Assembly (NCBI GenBank): GCA_036558745.1
Contig: DATBEZ010000003.1
Location: 124,001 to 188,000 of the forward strand
Length of the DNA stretch: 64,000 bases
Reading direction: 5' to 3'
Origin: JAMXLJ01 sp036558745
Lineage (GTDB): Bacteria > Actinomycetota > Acidimicrobiia > IMCC26256 > JAMXLJ01
Each line of letters opens with the position of its first letter. Position 1 is the stretch's first letter. Shown here in pieces: positions 8,265-16,956 of this stretch. The translations under genes were made by a program, and so were the position numbers. Under the pieces are notes generated by a model. The model was not told where the DNA came from. It did no database searches and worked only from the letters and a program-made list of their open reading frames with translations.

Positions 8265-9679
8265 TTGCGCAGCGCTTCGTAGACGGTGCCGACGAGCGTC
8301 ACGCCACGGAAGCGGTCGGCCCGGGCCGCACCGCTGAACGTCTTGCCGGGCAGGTTCCCGGTGCCGTGGATGACGCCCCACCCGTCGAGCACGCCATAGC
8401 CACCGCCCCGCGGCCGCACCACCAGGCCGCGCGCGATGTCCCAGCCGGGCCAGTACGCCGCAGCCCGGAGCCGGGGCGCGGGACCCGACTGGTGCACGCT
8501 GCCCCATCCGTCGAGCACGTAGATGCTGTCGGTGTGGACACCGTCGGCCGCCGACAGCTGGATGCGGCGGGCGATGTCCCAACCGCGCCAGTACGTGCTC
8601 GGCAACGGCAGGTGCGCGGCGGAGCCGGAGGTGTGCACACCACCCCAGCCGTCGACAACGGCGAGACCGTGACCGTCGGCAGTGATCGCGACGCCGCGCG
8701 CGATGTCCCAGCCGTGCCAGTACGTGTTCGGCACCGGCAGGCTCGCGGCCGTGCCGAACTTGTGGACGCCACCCCATCCGTCGAGGACGACGTAGCCGCG
8801 ACCGTCGGGCATGACCGCGATGTCACGGGCGATCTCGAACGGGAACAGGGACGACCCGTAGTAGGGCGCGCCGCCGAACGCGTACACCTGCCCGTCGCCG
8901 TTGAGCACGTAGTAACCGCCGTTCGGGTTCCCGGCGATCGCGCGGCCGGGTGACCGCAGCGCGTTCGGACAGCCGTACGCGAAGTTGGGTTGACCCAGAC
9001 CGAGCGCGTCGGGCGGGCACTGCCCCGGTAGACCGGCCGAGATGAGCATGCGGTTGTAGATGCCGAGCACCTTCACCGCGTAGTTCGGGTCGGTTGCCCA
9101 GTTGCCGTTGCCCATCTGGCTCCACGTGGGAGCGTGGCCCTTGAGGCGGAACGTGTCGTACGCGTTCGCGTTTCCGAAGGAGTCGACCAGCGGGAAGTGC
9201 AGGTTCCGCGCCCGCGACGTCGGGTCGGCGTAGCTGCGCAGGTGTTGGATCTGCGCGCGCACACCAAGCTGCGCGGTCGGCTCGGTCACCACCGTGCAGC
9301 CACCGCACGCACCCATCCCCGCGAAGTTGTTGAACTCGGGGCGCACGAACCCGCCGTCCGGGAACGAGAACCAGCCGGTCTCGAGGATCGACTGCGCGAA
9401 CGCGACGTCGCCGCGCACGTTCTCCGCGTTCCCCTCGTCGACGAAGAGCTGCGCGAGCACGTCGATGGGCACCGACGCGCGGTACGGCGAGCGGGTGTTG
9501 CGCTTGAAGAACGCGGCGAGCTGGGGACCGCTGAGCCGCGACGGGCCCATGACGGGCTGCCCGCTGAGGTCGACCGCGCCGGCGCGTGCCGAACGCGTGG
9601 CTGCGGGCACCGCGACGACGGCCGCGAGGATCAGCACCGCAGCGAGAAGAGCGCGGGACGCGCGTCGGGGAAGTGTCAT
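8243..9679 (-). CDS. Secreted GH73-like glucosaminidase with C-terminal DGWGGVH repeats
   Basis: 478 residues. A signal peptide (about 1-33, ending SARAGA) is followed by a glucosaminidase-like domain (about 50-215). That domain has the catalytic-type Glu in VDEGNAENVRGDVAFAQSILETG, and FPDGGFVRPEFNNFAGMGACGGC. From about residue 245 come five repeats of roughly 43-47 residues, each carrying YW.GWDIAR and VLDGWGGVH. The repeats look like a beta-propeller-type or wall-binding module. The protein should cut peptidoglycan glycan strands outside the cell. The same catalytic block recurs in the gene at 37129-38367 with different accessory parts. Confidence 0.85.
   Translation of the reverse strand: MTLPRRASRALLAAVLILAAVVAVPAATRSARAGAVDLSGQPVMGPSRLSGPQLAAFFKRNTRSPYRASVPIDVLAQLFVDEGNAENVRGDVAFAQSILETGWFSFPDGGFVRPEFNNFAGMGACGGCTVVTEPTAQLGVRAQIQHLRSYADPTSRARNLHFPLVDSFGNANAYDTFRLKGHAPTWSQMGNGNWATDPNYAVKVLGIYNRMLISAGLPGQCPPDALGLGQPNFAYGCPNALRSPGRAIAGNPNGGYYVLNGDGQVYAFGGAPYYGSSLFPFEIARDIAVMPDGRGYVVLDGWGGVHKFGTAASLPVPNTYWHGWDIARGVAITADGHGLAVVDGWGGVHTSGSAAHLPLPSTYWRGWDIARRIQLSAADGVHTDSIYVLDGWGSVHQSGPAPRLRAAAYWPGWDIARGLVVRPRGGGYGVLDGWGVIHGTGNLPGKTFSGAARADRFRGVTLVGTVYEALRNDGFATL
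8390..8860 (-). repeat. Tandem repeats encoding the YWxGWDIAR...DGWGGVH units
   Basis: Imperfect in-frame repeats inside the 3' half of the GH73-like gene. The segment encoding GWDIAR recurs near 8436, 8573 and 8702 with nearly the same bases, so the spacing is about 129-137 bp. The units differ mainly between the two conserved blocks, which suggests duplication with later divergence. Confidence 0.7.
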
Positions 9680-9834
9680 GACTCGGGGGGATATCGACCC
9701 GTTCGACGACAGGCTTGAGCGGGGCGGCGGCGACGGTAGCGCCGGCCGACAGGTTGGAGCAATCGCGCCACGCAGCGCGCGAATGCGCGCTCTCGTGCGT
9801 CATCCGCCGTGGTCCTCGGGTGCGAACACCGGTC

Positions 9835-11412
9835 ATGAAGGGGGGCCGACGCATCGCCGTCGTGCTCGGTCTGGCGATCGGCGCGGTCGTGCTCACGCCT
9901 GCAATCGCGTCGGCACACCCGCTCGGCAATTTCACCGTGAACCGCTACGAGGGGATCCGCGTCGGCAGCGACCACGTCGACGAGGACTACGTCGTCGACA
10001 TGGCCGAGATCCCGACGTTCCAGACCAAGCCGCGCATCGATCGCAACGGCGACGGCACCGTGAGCGCAAGCGAGGCGGCCGCGTACGTGAAGTCGACGTG
10101 CGCGCAACTCGCGCGCGGCGTCCACGTCGAGGTCGACGGGCACGCCGTCGCCCTGCACGCCCGCGACGGCGGCCTCACGTTCCCACCGGGTCAGGCGGGC
10201 CTGTCGACGCTCCGGCTCGAGTGCCGCCTCCACGCCACGCTCGACGCGGGGCGGGTCGCGAGCGAGCACCGCCTGACCGTGGTCGACACGAACCTGACCG
10301 ATCGCATCGGCTGGCGCGAAATGACCGCGGTCGGCGACGGCGCGACCTTGCAGCACAGCCCGCTCCCGACCCGTTCCGTCAGCAACCGGCTCACCGCGTA
10401 CCCGCAGAACCGTCTGCAGTCGGCACCCGACGAGCGCCGGGCCGACATCCGCTTCCGGCCCGGCGGCGGCGCCGCACCCGCGCTCGACGTGCCGATCAAG
10501 AGCCCGACCGCGTCGGTCGCACGCGGCTTCGACCAGTGGACCCGCTCGTTCACCGCGTCGGTCGCCGCCCGCCGCCTCACGCTGGGCCTCGCGCTCGTCG
10601 CCCTCGCGTTCGGCATCGGCCTCGGCGCACTCCACGCGTTCGCGCCCGGCCACGGCAAGACGGTGATGGCCGCGTATCTCGTGGGCGAGCGCGGGACCGT
10701 CCGGGACGGGCTGCTCATCGGCGTCACCGTGGCCACCACCCACACGGTCGGCGTCCTCGTGCTCGGGTTGGTGCTCACCGCAAGCCAGACCTTCGCGCCC
10801 GAGAGCGTGTACCCGTGGTTGGGCCTCGCGAGCGGAGCGACCTTCGTCGCGCTCGGCGTGGCGCTGCTCGTGGGCGCGATGCGCCGCCGCCGGGGCGTGG
10901 GCGGCCTGCTCCACGGTCATCACCACCTGCACCCGCACGATCACGCACACGCACACGCGCACGACGCAGCGGCGCACCACGACCACGCGCACGACGGACC
11001 CGCGCACCACGACCACGCGGGCGACGGGCACACGCACGCAGCCCCTCACCACCACGACCACGACGGCGACGCGGCCACCGGCGACGCGACCATGCTGTCG
11101 CGACGGCGCCTGCTCACGTTGGGCTTCGCGGGCGGCCTCGTGCCGACGCCGACCGCGATCGTCGTCCTGCTCGGCGCGACCGCGATCGGGCGCGCGTGGT
11201 TCGGCGTCGTGCTCGTCCTCGCGTACGGGATGGGGATGGCGGCCACGCTCGTGGGCGCGGGCCTCCTGCTCGCGCGTGCCCGCCGGCGCTTCGAGCTCCG
11301 CGCGCGCGGTGAGCGGTTCCTGCGCTACGCCACCGTCCTCCCCATCGCCACGGCGATCGTCGTGACCGGTTCCGGTCTGTGGCTCGTGGCCCGGGCCGCG
11401 GCGTCGGTGTGA
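9835..11412 (+). CDS. NicO/RcnA-family nickel-cobalt exporter-like membrane protein
   Basis: 525 residues from the ATG that yields a signal peptide (hydrophobic stretch ending IASAHPLG). Residues about 27-230 form an extracytoplasmic domain with an EF-hand-like loop, DRNGDGTVSASE. About six transmembrane segments follow, with the family motifs HAFAPGHGKT and TTHTVGV. A very His-rich cytoplasmic loop (about 360-415, many HxH and HDH pairs) lies between segments and would bind metal. Family members export Ni or Co; the metal here is unproved. A longer reading from 9715 adds 40 residues with no signal peptide. I see no metal-responsive regulator nearby. Confidence 0.85.
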   Translation: MKGGRRIAVVLGLAIGAVVLTPAIASAHPLGNFTVNRYEGIRVGSDHVDEDYVVDMAEIPTFQTKPRIDRNGDGTVSASEAAAYVKSTCAQLARGVHVEVDGHAVALHARDGGLTFPPGQAGLSTLRLECRLHATLDAGRVASEHRLTVVDTNLTDRIGWREMTAVGDGATLQHSPLPTRSVSNRLTAYPQNRLQSAPDERRADIRFRPGGGAAPALDVPIKSPTASVARGFDQWTRSFTASVAARRLTLGLALVALAFGIGLGALHAFAPGHGKTVMAAYLVGERGTVRDGLLIGVTVATTHTVGVLVLGLVLTASQTFAPESVYPWLGLASGATFVALGVALLVGAMRRRRGVGGLLHGHHHLHPHDHAHAHAHDAAAHHDHAHDGPAHHDHAGDGHTHAAPHHHDHDGDAATGDATMLSRRRLLTLGFAGGLVPTPTAIVVLLGATAIGRAWFGVVLVLAYGMGMAATLVGAGLLLARARRRFELRARGERFLRYATVLPIATAIVVTGSGLWLVARAAASV

Positions 11413-11556
11413 CCCCGAGAGGTGACCACGATCCGCGGTCGGAGCCGACACACCGTGCACGCTCCGTGTCGTTGCTCCGCGCCGTGGCCGAGAATCGACG
11501 GGCCGTGCCGATCGCGCGGCTAACGTGTCCGTGATCACGCAGGAGGAGGGGCACAG

Positions 11557-11871
11557 ATGACGCGTGTTCGTTGGATCGTGGTCTTCGCAGTCGCGCTGTT
11601 CGCGCTCGCACTGCCGGCGACCGCCTGGGCCGCGCGCGCGGCCGACACGTGCCCGTACCCCGGCACGACCTGTCCGTCGACGAGCGTCGCACCGGAGAAC
11701 GCGGCGACGACCGCGCCGAGCAACGTGCTCGGCGAGAACGCGTCGACCGGGAGCAACAGCTCGCTGCCCTTCACCGGTGGCGACATCGCGGGGCTGACCG
11801 CGATCGGCGGCGGCGCGATCGTCGTCGGCGTCCTGCTCGCGCGGGCCCGCAAGGCCGACTCCCGCTCGTAG
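11557..11871 (+). CDS. Small secreted protein with LPxTG-like sorting signal
   Basis: 104 residues preceded by a strong Shine-Dalgarno (GGAGGAGG). The signal peptide (about 1-27) ends TAWAARA. A short Cys-Pro and Ser/Thr/Asn-rich segment follows, and then LPFTGG (about 68-73), a hydrophobic span (IAGLTAIGGGAIVVGVLLA) and a basic tail (RARKADSRS). This is the layout of a sortase substrate, LPxTG followed by TM and positive charges. The mature part is only about 45 residues, so it is probably a spacer or small surface protein. No sortase gene is in the window. The function is unknown. Confidence 0.72.
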   Translation: MTRVRWIVVFAVALFALALPATAWAARAADTCPYPGTTCPSTSVAPENAATTAPSNVLGENASTGSNSSLPFTGGDIAGLTAIGGGAIVVGVLLARARKADSRS

Positions 11872-12036
11872 CGGCACCGCCCGGCCTCGACCGGGAAGCC
11901 GATACGACTCGACCTTCACCACGGGTGGCTCCTCGGCCCTCCGCGGCGCGCTCGGATCGCGCCCGGCTCGGCCGGCTTGGGGCACGGCCTTGGTCGTGCC
12001 CTCGTCGCGGCCTGACACGGTCCTCACACAGGGTGC

Positions 12037-12055
12037 GTTGACTGGAACCGTCAAC
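12037..12055 (+). promoter_or_regulatory. Inverted repeat upstream of the duplicated-repeat protein gene
   Basis: GTTGAC-7 nt-GTCAAC lies 18 bp before the start codon at 12073 and just ahead of the Shine-Dalgarno GGAGG. It could be a repressor site or a small leader hairpin. The 201-bp gap 11872-12072 shows nothing else I can name. Confidence 0.3.
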
Positions 12056-12072
12056 CCCCACTGGAGGACACG

Positions 12073-12858
12073 ATGAAGAAGATCCTCGCCGCAAGCGTCG
12101 TCGGCGGGCTCCTGCTCGGCGGCACCGGGATGGCCTGGGCGGCGACCGGCGGCGGCTCCGACCCGACCCCGTCCACCTCGGCCGCACCCGGCACCACGCA
12201 GACGCCGGGCGCGGGCCGGCTCGCGCTTGCCCGCGGCGCCCTCAAGGTCGCGGCCGACACCATCCACATCGATCAGAAGGCCCTGGCCGCCGAGCTGCGC
12301 GACGGCAAGACCATCGCCGACGTGGCCAACGAGCACCAGGTCGCACCCCAGACCGTGATCGACGCGCTCGTGAACGCGGCCAAGGACCGGATCGCGACCG
12401 CGGTGAAGAACGGCAAGCTCAGCCAGGACCGCGCCGACAAGCTCGAGGCCCGTCTGCCCCAGCTCGCTGACAAGCTGGTCAACGGTCACGTGCACCCGCG
12501 CCGGCTGGTCCGGCGTCAGGCGGCCCGCGGTGCGCTCAAGGTCGCGGCGGACACGATCCACGTCGACCAGAAGGCCCTGGTCTCCGAGCTTCGTTCCGGG
12601 AAGTCGGTCGCGGACGTCGCGAACGAGCACCACGTCGCACCTCAGACCGTGATCGACGCGATCGTGAACGCGGGCAAGGACCGCATCGCGACCGCGGTCA
12701 AGAACGGCAAGCTCAGCCAGGACCGCGCCGACAAGCTCGAGGCTCGTCTGCCCCAGCTCGCCGAGAAGCTCGTGAACCGCACGTTCGGTTCCAAGGGCGC
12801 GCAGGCCGGGAGTGGGTCGAGCGGCCCGAACGCGGCACCGGCCGTGCTCGCCGCCTGA
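12073..12858 (+). CDS. Secreted protein with two tandem 84-residue helical repeats
   Basis: 261 residues. The signal peptide ends GMAWA, and a Pro/Thr-rich linker follows. Two copies of an 84-residue unit occupy 54-137 and 152-235, differing at about 10 positions. Each unit reads as an all-helical module (ALKVAADTIH, LRDGKTIADVANEHQV, APQTVIDALV, GKLSQDRADKLEARLPQ). Similar modules occur singly in many actinobacterial secreted proteins of unknown role. A 14-residue His/Arg-rich linker (GHVHPRRLVRRQ) joins them. Close similarity of the two DNA copies points to a recent duplication. The function is unknown. Confidence 0.8.
   Translation: MKKILAASVVGGLLLGGTGMAWAATGGGSDPTPSTSAAPGTTQTPGAGRLALARGALKVAADTIHIDQKALAAELRDGKTIADVANEHQVAPQTVIDALVNAAKDRIATAVKNGKLSQDRADKLEARLPQLADKLVNGHVHPRRLVRRQAARGALKVAADTIHVDQKALVSELRSGKSVADVANEHHVAPQTVIDAIVNAGKDRIATAVKNGKLSQDRADKLEARLPQLAEKLVNRTFGSKGAQAGSGSSGPNAAPAVLAA
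12232..12777 (+). repeat. Two 252-bp direct repeats, period 294 bp
   Basis: Copies at 12232-12483 and 12526-12777 encode the two repeat units of the secreted protein. Long stretches are identical, particularly the segment encoding IATAVKNGKLSQDRADKLEA. Such a pair can recombine to give one- or three-copy alleles. Confidence 0.85.
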
Positions 12859-12877
12859 CCGTCGGCAAGCCCACTGA

Positions 12878-12923
12878 AGATGCGGCACTCAGTACCGCGA
12901 GAGCGGTACTGAGTGCCGCATCT
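12878..12923. terminator. Perfect 21-bp hairpin between convergent genes (family member 1)
   Basis: Arms 12878-12898 and 12903-12923 pair perfectly over 21 bp around a 4-nt loop. It sits between the stop of the repeat protein and the stop of the leftward beta-helix gene, so it can terminate both. The outer 14 bases (AGATGCGGCACTCAG, with one C/G swap) and the following CTCGCGT recur in the hairpin at 28821-28865, so this is a repeated element, not an isolated terminator. Confidence 0.75.
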
Positions 12924-12931
12924 CGCGTCCG

Positions 12932-14539
12932 CTAGTCGCGGTGGCCGTTGCAGAGCGAGCCGTGGGGTACGTCGTCGCAGACGTCACGCATCGTGCGCTC
13001 GCGCGGCAGCGGCATGAGCACGACGACGGTCCGGCGCGGATAGTGCATCCCCGGCGCGTCCGCGCACGGTCCGAACACCTCGGTGTCGCAGATCACCTGG
13101 GCCGAGAGCGGGCTCAGGATGTCGGCACCCTGATTGGGGACGCCGCACACGCCGTGGGTGACCTGGAGCTGCTCCGGGGTGCTCGTCACCACGCCCGACC
13201 GGTCGACGTTGTCGTGGTAGCAGTTGCCCGGATCGTGCAGGCTGCTGATGTCACCCAGGTCGCCGTTCGTCGGGTTGCCGAACGTACCGTTCGCCGCGAA
13301 CCGGTTGTGGGCGACCTCGTTGCCCCAGTCGTCGAAGAGGCACAGTCCGGGCGACTGGACGCCGCCAGCGCAGTTCGCGACCGGCGGCGGCGTGCCACTG
13401 TCGGGGTACGGCACGAGCAGCACGCCCCACGCGCCGTTGCGCTCGATGCGGTTGCCGCTGATCGTGTCGTGGCGTCCGCCTGCGACGACGATCCCCGTGC
13501 CGACGGGCCCGAGCTCCGCGGTGCCGGAACCCGGCACGTTGGGGTTGTCGTTGTCGTGGATCCAGTTGTCGCGGAAGAAGGTGCACGACGTGAACGGCGT
13601 GCCCTCCGCGGTCGGCTTCGGTGGGCACGCGCCGTCCTGCGGTGACGGCGCGTCGTCGTTGTTCTGGCTGTTCGTCGAGATGCCGGTCTTGTTGTGGTCC
13701 CACTCGGAGCGCTCGATGACGAGGTGACCGCCGGAGTTGGTGCCGGAGTAGCCGAGTGCGGAGTTCTGCGCGTGCGCGTCGGTGAGCACGGTGTTGCAGT
13801 CGGGACACGCGCCGACGTAGTAGCTCGAGTCGGCCATGTTGCTCGCGTAGGTGTGGGCGATGATCCCCGGTCCGCGCGCGTTGCTGGCGAAGATGCCGTA
13901 CTCGCCCGAGCCCACCGACCCCGAGTACGTCGACGTGGCCGACAGGTACGCGCCGCGGAACGACCCCATGTGGACCTGGCCGGTCCCGTCGCCGCCGTTG
14001 AACCAGATCTCGTTGCCACCGCCGTGCGCGCCGTCGAGGAAGTTGCAGACGGTGAGGTTCTCGACGCTCACACCGTCGGCCTCGAACACCTCGATGCCGT
14101 TGCGTCCGCTCGGGTGGTTCTGCGCGTCGGGCGGGCCGCCGTCCTGAGCCGACTCCGACGGGTCGCAGGCCTTCGACCCCGGCTTCGTTCCGTCGACGAT
14201 CACCGTGTTGCGTTCGAGCCCGCGCAGATGGATGTGCGGTGTCCGCACGAGGACGCCCGCGTTCGCGTCGTCCGCCGACACCTGATGCCCCGTGTAGTCG
14301 GCCCGCTCGTGGTAGTCACCGGGCGCGATCAGGATCCAGTCGCCGGGACGCGCCGCGTCGACCGCGTCCTGGATGCTCGTGAACCGACCGCGGCGCCCGT
14401 GCCACGTCCCCACCTGCAGGACCCGTGGACCGCGGTCGTGGCGGCTCTCCGCGCCGGCCGGCACCGCCGTCACGACCGTGATCCCCACCATCGCAACCAC
14501 CGCGACCAAGGTCGCGACCCGGAACGCTCCGCGCCTCAT
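12932..14539 (-). CDS. Secreted right-handed parallel beta-helix protein
   Basis: 535 residues. The signal peptide (about 1-30) ends VPAGAES. The segment FTSIQDAVDAARPGDWILIAPGDYHE is the typical opening of pectate-lyase-like beta-helix proteins. Then come many turns with N-rich strands (GIEVFEADGVSVENLTVCNF, GISTNSQNND, HDTISGNRIERNGAWGVLL). Several Cys pairs (ACPDC, CPPKP...TSC) suggest disulfides. The fold often binds or cuts polysaccharide, but I see no defined catalytic set, so enzymatic activity is uncertain. It is the last gene before the palindrome at 12878. A second beta-helix protein at 27651 has the same palindrome after it. Confidence 0.8.
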   Translation of the reverse strand: MRRGAFRVATLVAVVAMVGITVVTAVPAGAESRHDRGPRVLQVGTWHGRRGRFTSIQDAVDAARPGDWILIAPGDYHERADYTGHQVSADDANAGVLVRTPHIHLRGLERNTVIVDGTKPGSKACDPSESAQDGGPPDAQNHPSGRNGIEVFEADGVSVENLTVCNFLDGAHGGGNEIWFNGGDGTGQVHMGSFRGAYLSATSTYSGSVGSGEYGIFASNARGPGIIAHTYASNMADSSYYVGACPDCNTVLTDAHAQNSALGYSGTNSGGHLVIERSEWDHNKTGISTNSQNNDDAPSPQDGACPPKPTAEGTPFTSCTFFRDNWIHDNDNPNVPGSGTAELGPVGTGIVVAGGRHDTISGNRIERNGAWGVLLVPYPDSGTPPPVANCAGGVQSPGLCLFDDWGNEVAHNRFAANGTFGNPTNGDLGDISSLHDPGNCYHDNVDRSGVVTSTPEQLQVTHGVCGVPNQGADILSPLSAQVICDTEVFGPCADAPGMHYPRRTVVVLMPLPRERTMRDVCDDVPHGSLCNGHRD

Positions 14540-14594
14540 GCTCGCCCTCCCCCGAACGCGTGGGGTCGATGCTACGCCGAGTGCGTGGCGAGGA

Positions 14595-15833
14595 TCAGCG
14601 GACGGCGGCGCCGGGGCTGACCGGGGACGAGTGCGGGATCGCGCTGCCCGCGACCCACTGGGCCCACGACATGTTCCAGTCCTGCATGGCGAGGTCGCTC
14701 GTCTCAGCGGCCCGGCTCGTGCCCACGACGTTGACGATGTCGCCCCGCTGGGAGAACCCGAAGAACCACGTCGCGGCGTCGGGGCTCAGGTTCACGCACC
14801 CGTGCGACACGTTCGTGTGACCCTGCTGGCTGACCGACCACGGCGCCGCGTGCACGTACTCCCCGTGCTCGCTGATCGCCACGTCCCAGAAGACGGTCTC
14901 GAAATACCCGTCCGGCGAATTACGCGGGATGCCGTTGGTGGCCGAGTCCATCACGACGTTCTGCTGCTTGCCCAGCACGAGGTGGGCACCGTTCATGGTC
15001 GGGTACTTCTCCCGGCCGAGGCTGGCAGGGAACACGTTCACGACCCGGCCGTTGCTCATGACGGTGAGCGTGTGCGAATTCGCGTCCGCGGTGCTGATGT
15101 GAGCGTCGCCGATGCGGAAGCGGATGCTGTGCAGCTCCGTGCCCCACACCCCGTTGCCCGCATCGACGCCGTTCAGGTCGGCGACGACGGTGACGTTCGT
15201 GTTCGCAGGCCAGTAGTACACCGGACGGAAGTGCACTTCCTGGTCGGAGAACCAGTGCCACGCCCCGATGACCGGCTTGGAGGTCTGCACCACGAGATGC
15301 TGCTCGACCGCGGCCTTGTCGCTGACGGGTTGACGGAACTTCACGATGACGGGCATGCCGACGCCCACGACGTCGCCGTCGCCGGGCGTCATGCTCCACG
15401 AGAGCTTGGTCGTCGGATCGAGCGTGGCGAACGAGGCGTGCACGTCCTGGGCGTGCCCGCGCTGGTCGACGACGCGCGCCGTCACGTCGTACTGCGTTCC
15501 CGGCGCGAGCGTGCGCGTGCTCGCGTACCACAGCGAGCCGTCGGCGACGATGCTGCCGGGCACGGGATTGCCGGCGCGGTCGCGCATGTCGGCGGTCAGG
15601 ATGCGGCCCGAGTCCACCGCGACGTGCACGGTCTGGTCGAGCGGCACGTTCGTCGCGCCGTCGCCTGGGAGGAACGTCACCTTCATCGCGGCCGGGCGCG
15701 TCGTCGCCTGCGCGGGCGCGTGCTCCGCGGCCCGGGTCTTCGGCGCGAGCTGCCAACCGGCCGCGCCGACGCCGCCGGCGACCGCGAGCGTAAGGACGGC
15801 GATGCCGCCACGGCGGACCTGTCGCTTGGTCAT
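14595..15833 (-). CDS. L,D-transpeptidase (YkuD) with N-terminal Ig-like domains
   Basis: 412 residues from ATG 15833, which gives a short basic N-terminus and a single signal/anchor helix (GGIAVLTLAVAGGVGAAGW). Two Ig-like domains (about 45-260) precede the YkuD domain (about 265-395). The catalytic motif is HTNVSHGCVNLSPDAATWFF, with the nucleophilic Cys in SHGCVN. The enzyme forms 3-3 crosslinks in peptidoglycan or attaches proteins to it, outside the membrane, as in the Ldt enzymes of mycobacteria. An upstream start at 15908 would add 25 residues without a signal peptide. The neighbours are other cell-wall genes. Confidence 0.92.
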   Translation of the reverse strand: MTKRQVRRGGIAVLTLAVAGGVGAAGWQLAPKTRAAEHAPAQATTRPAAMKVTFLPGDGATNVPLDQTVHVAVDSGRILTADMRDRAGNPVPGSIVADGSLWYASTRTLAPGTQYDVTARVVDQRGHAQDVHASFATLDPTTKLSWSMTPGDGDVVGVGMPVIVKFRQPVSDKAAVEQHLVVQTSKPVIGAWHWFSDQEVHFRPVYYWPANTNVTVVADLNGVDAGNGVWGTELHSIRFRIGDAHISTADANSHTLTVMSNGRVVNVFPASLGREKYPTMNGAHLVLGKQQNVVMDSATNGIPRNSPDGYFETVFWDVAISEHGEYVHAAPWSVSQQGHTNVSHGCVNLSPDAATWFFGFSQRGDIVNVVGTSRAAETSDLAMQDWNMSWAQWVAGSAIPHSSPVSPGAAVR

Positions 15834-15973
15834 CTGCACCCGGGGGGAGGTGTGGGACCGCTCTCGAGGGAACTCGCAATGATCCGCCGCCGGGCGCTTC
15901 GGCGGCAAGCCGCCCCCCGAACCCGCAGGTGAGACGGGGCGACCGCCGTCAGCGTCCGGCAGCGCGCGGAAAT

Positions 15974-16903
15974 CTACCCGCGGACGCGACCGGTACGAAC
16001 GTCACCCCGGCCCACGATCGACGCGACCCGGACGACGTCACCCGTATGGGGCGCGTGCACCATGAGGTGCTGCCCGAGGTACAGGCCCACGTGACCGAGG
16101 TCGGAGCCGAAGAACACGAGGTCACCCGGTGCGAGATCCTTCATGGCGACCCGAGTCGTCTCTCGGTACTGGGTCGCGGCGAAGTGGGTGAGGTGGACGC
16201 CGACGCTGCCCCACGCGGCCATCGTGAGCCCGGAGCAGTCGTACGCCGCGGGACCCGAGGCCGCGAAGACGTAGGGCTTCCCGGCCTGGGCCAGCGCGAA
16301 CACCATCGCGTCGACCGCACGCCCCGGTGCCCGGTCCCATTCGGCGCGGAGCCGCTGCTCGTCGGCGTGACCGCGACGGGCCACCTCGTGGGCAACGAGC
16401 GCTTCGATCGCGTCCGCGCGCTGGACCGCCCCGTACAGCGCGACCTCGCGATCGTGTGCGAGCGCCGCGGCACGGTCGCGCGCCGCTCCGGCGAGATCGA
16501 CCGCGACGGTGAGCACGTCGGTGTCGCCCAGGTCGGACGTGGGATCCGCGTGGCGCGCGAGGCGAACGCCGTCCTGCTGGTGGGTGAGGTCCGCGAGGGT
16601 CGCGTCCGCGCGCGCCAGCGCGCCGCGCGCGTCGACGAGTCCGAGCTGCGCCAGCGCGACGCCGACACGCGCGCGCTGCCAGGCGAGTGCGACCGTCGCG
16701 AGGACGTCCTGTCGGCGCGTCGGTGCCGCGGCGGTGCCGGGTCCCGCGGTCGCGGCGACGGCGAGGCCGGCGACGACGACCGTCGCGATCGCCGCCCTGA
16801 TCGCTCTGATCGCCCTGATCGCCCTGAAACGACGGCTCGTGGTGACGATCCGGGCGCGGGCGCGCCCGCGCCTCGCGGGAGTAACGGACATACACGCCAA
16901 CAT
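15974..16903 (-). CDS. NlpC/P60-family peptidoglycan endopeptidase
   Basis: 309 residues. A basic N-terminus (RAIRAIRAIRAA) and a hydrophobic signal segment (TVVVAGLAVAATAGPGTAAA) are followed by a helical, coiled-coil-prone region (about 65-195) and the NlpC/P60 domain (about 200-305). Catalytic Cys is in YDCSGLT, His in GHVGLYLG, and a third polar residue in MVHAPH. Such enzymes cut the stem peptide between D-Glu and the diamino acid and are used in cell separation. ATG codons at 16903 and 16891 are both possible. The N-terminal Arg-Ala-Ile run comes from a 9-bp DNA repeat. Confidence 0.9.
   Translation of the reverse strand: MLACMSVTPARRGRARARIVTTSRRFRAIRAIRAIRAAIATVVVAGLAVAATAGPGTAAAPTRRQDVLATVALAWQRARVGVALAQLGLVDARGALARADATLADLTHQQDGVRLARHADPTSDLGDTDVLTVAVDLAGAARDRAAALAHDREVALYGAVQRADAIEALVAHEVARRGHADEQRLRAEWDRAPGRAVDAMVFALAQAGKPYVFAASGPAAYDCSGLTMAAWGSVGVHLTHFAATQYRETTRVAMKDLAPGDLVFFGSDLGHVGLYLGQHLMVHAPHTGDVVRVASIVGRGDVRTGRVRG
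16790..16826 (-). repeat. 9-bp tandem repeat in the signal-peptide region
   Basis: Four adjacent near-identical units of the type GATCGCCCT (plus strand) encode the Arg-Ala-Ile triplets just before the signal-peptide core of the NlpC/P60 gene. Slippage here would change the length of the basic N-region in steps of three residues without changing the frame. Confidence 0.6.
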
Positions 16904-16956
16904 AGGGAAAGGTCGCGAACGCGCCTATGGGCCGCGAGACCCAAATCGGACCGGTC

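Noticed and set aside
9676..12888. Very long leftward open frame (over 1000 codons) opposite the NicO, LPxTG and repeat genes
   Set aside because: It is an antisense shadow of GC-rich coding sequence, with Arg/His/Asp/Gly-biased composition and no domain. The plus-strand genes have signal peptides, motifs and ribosome sites.
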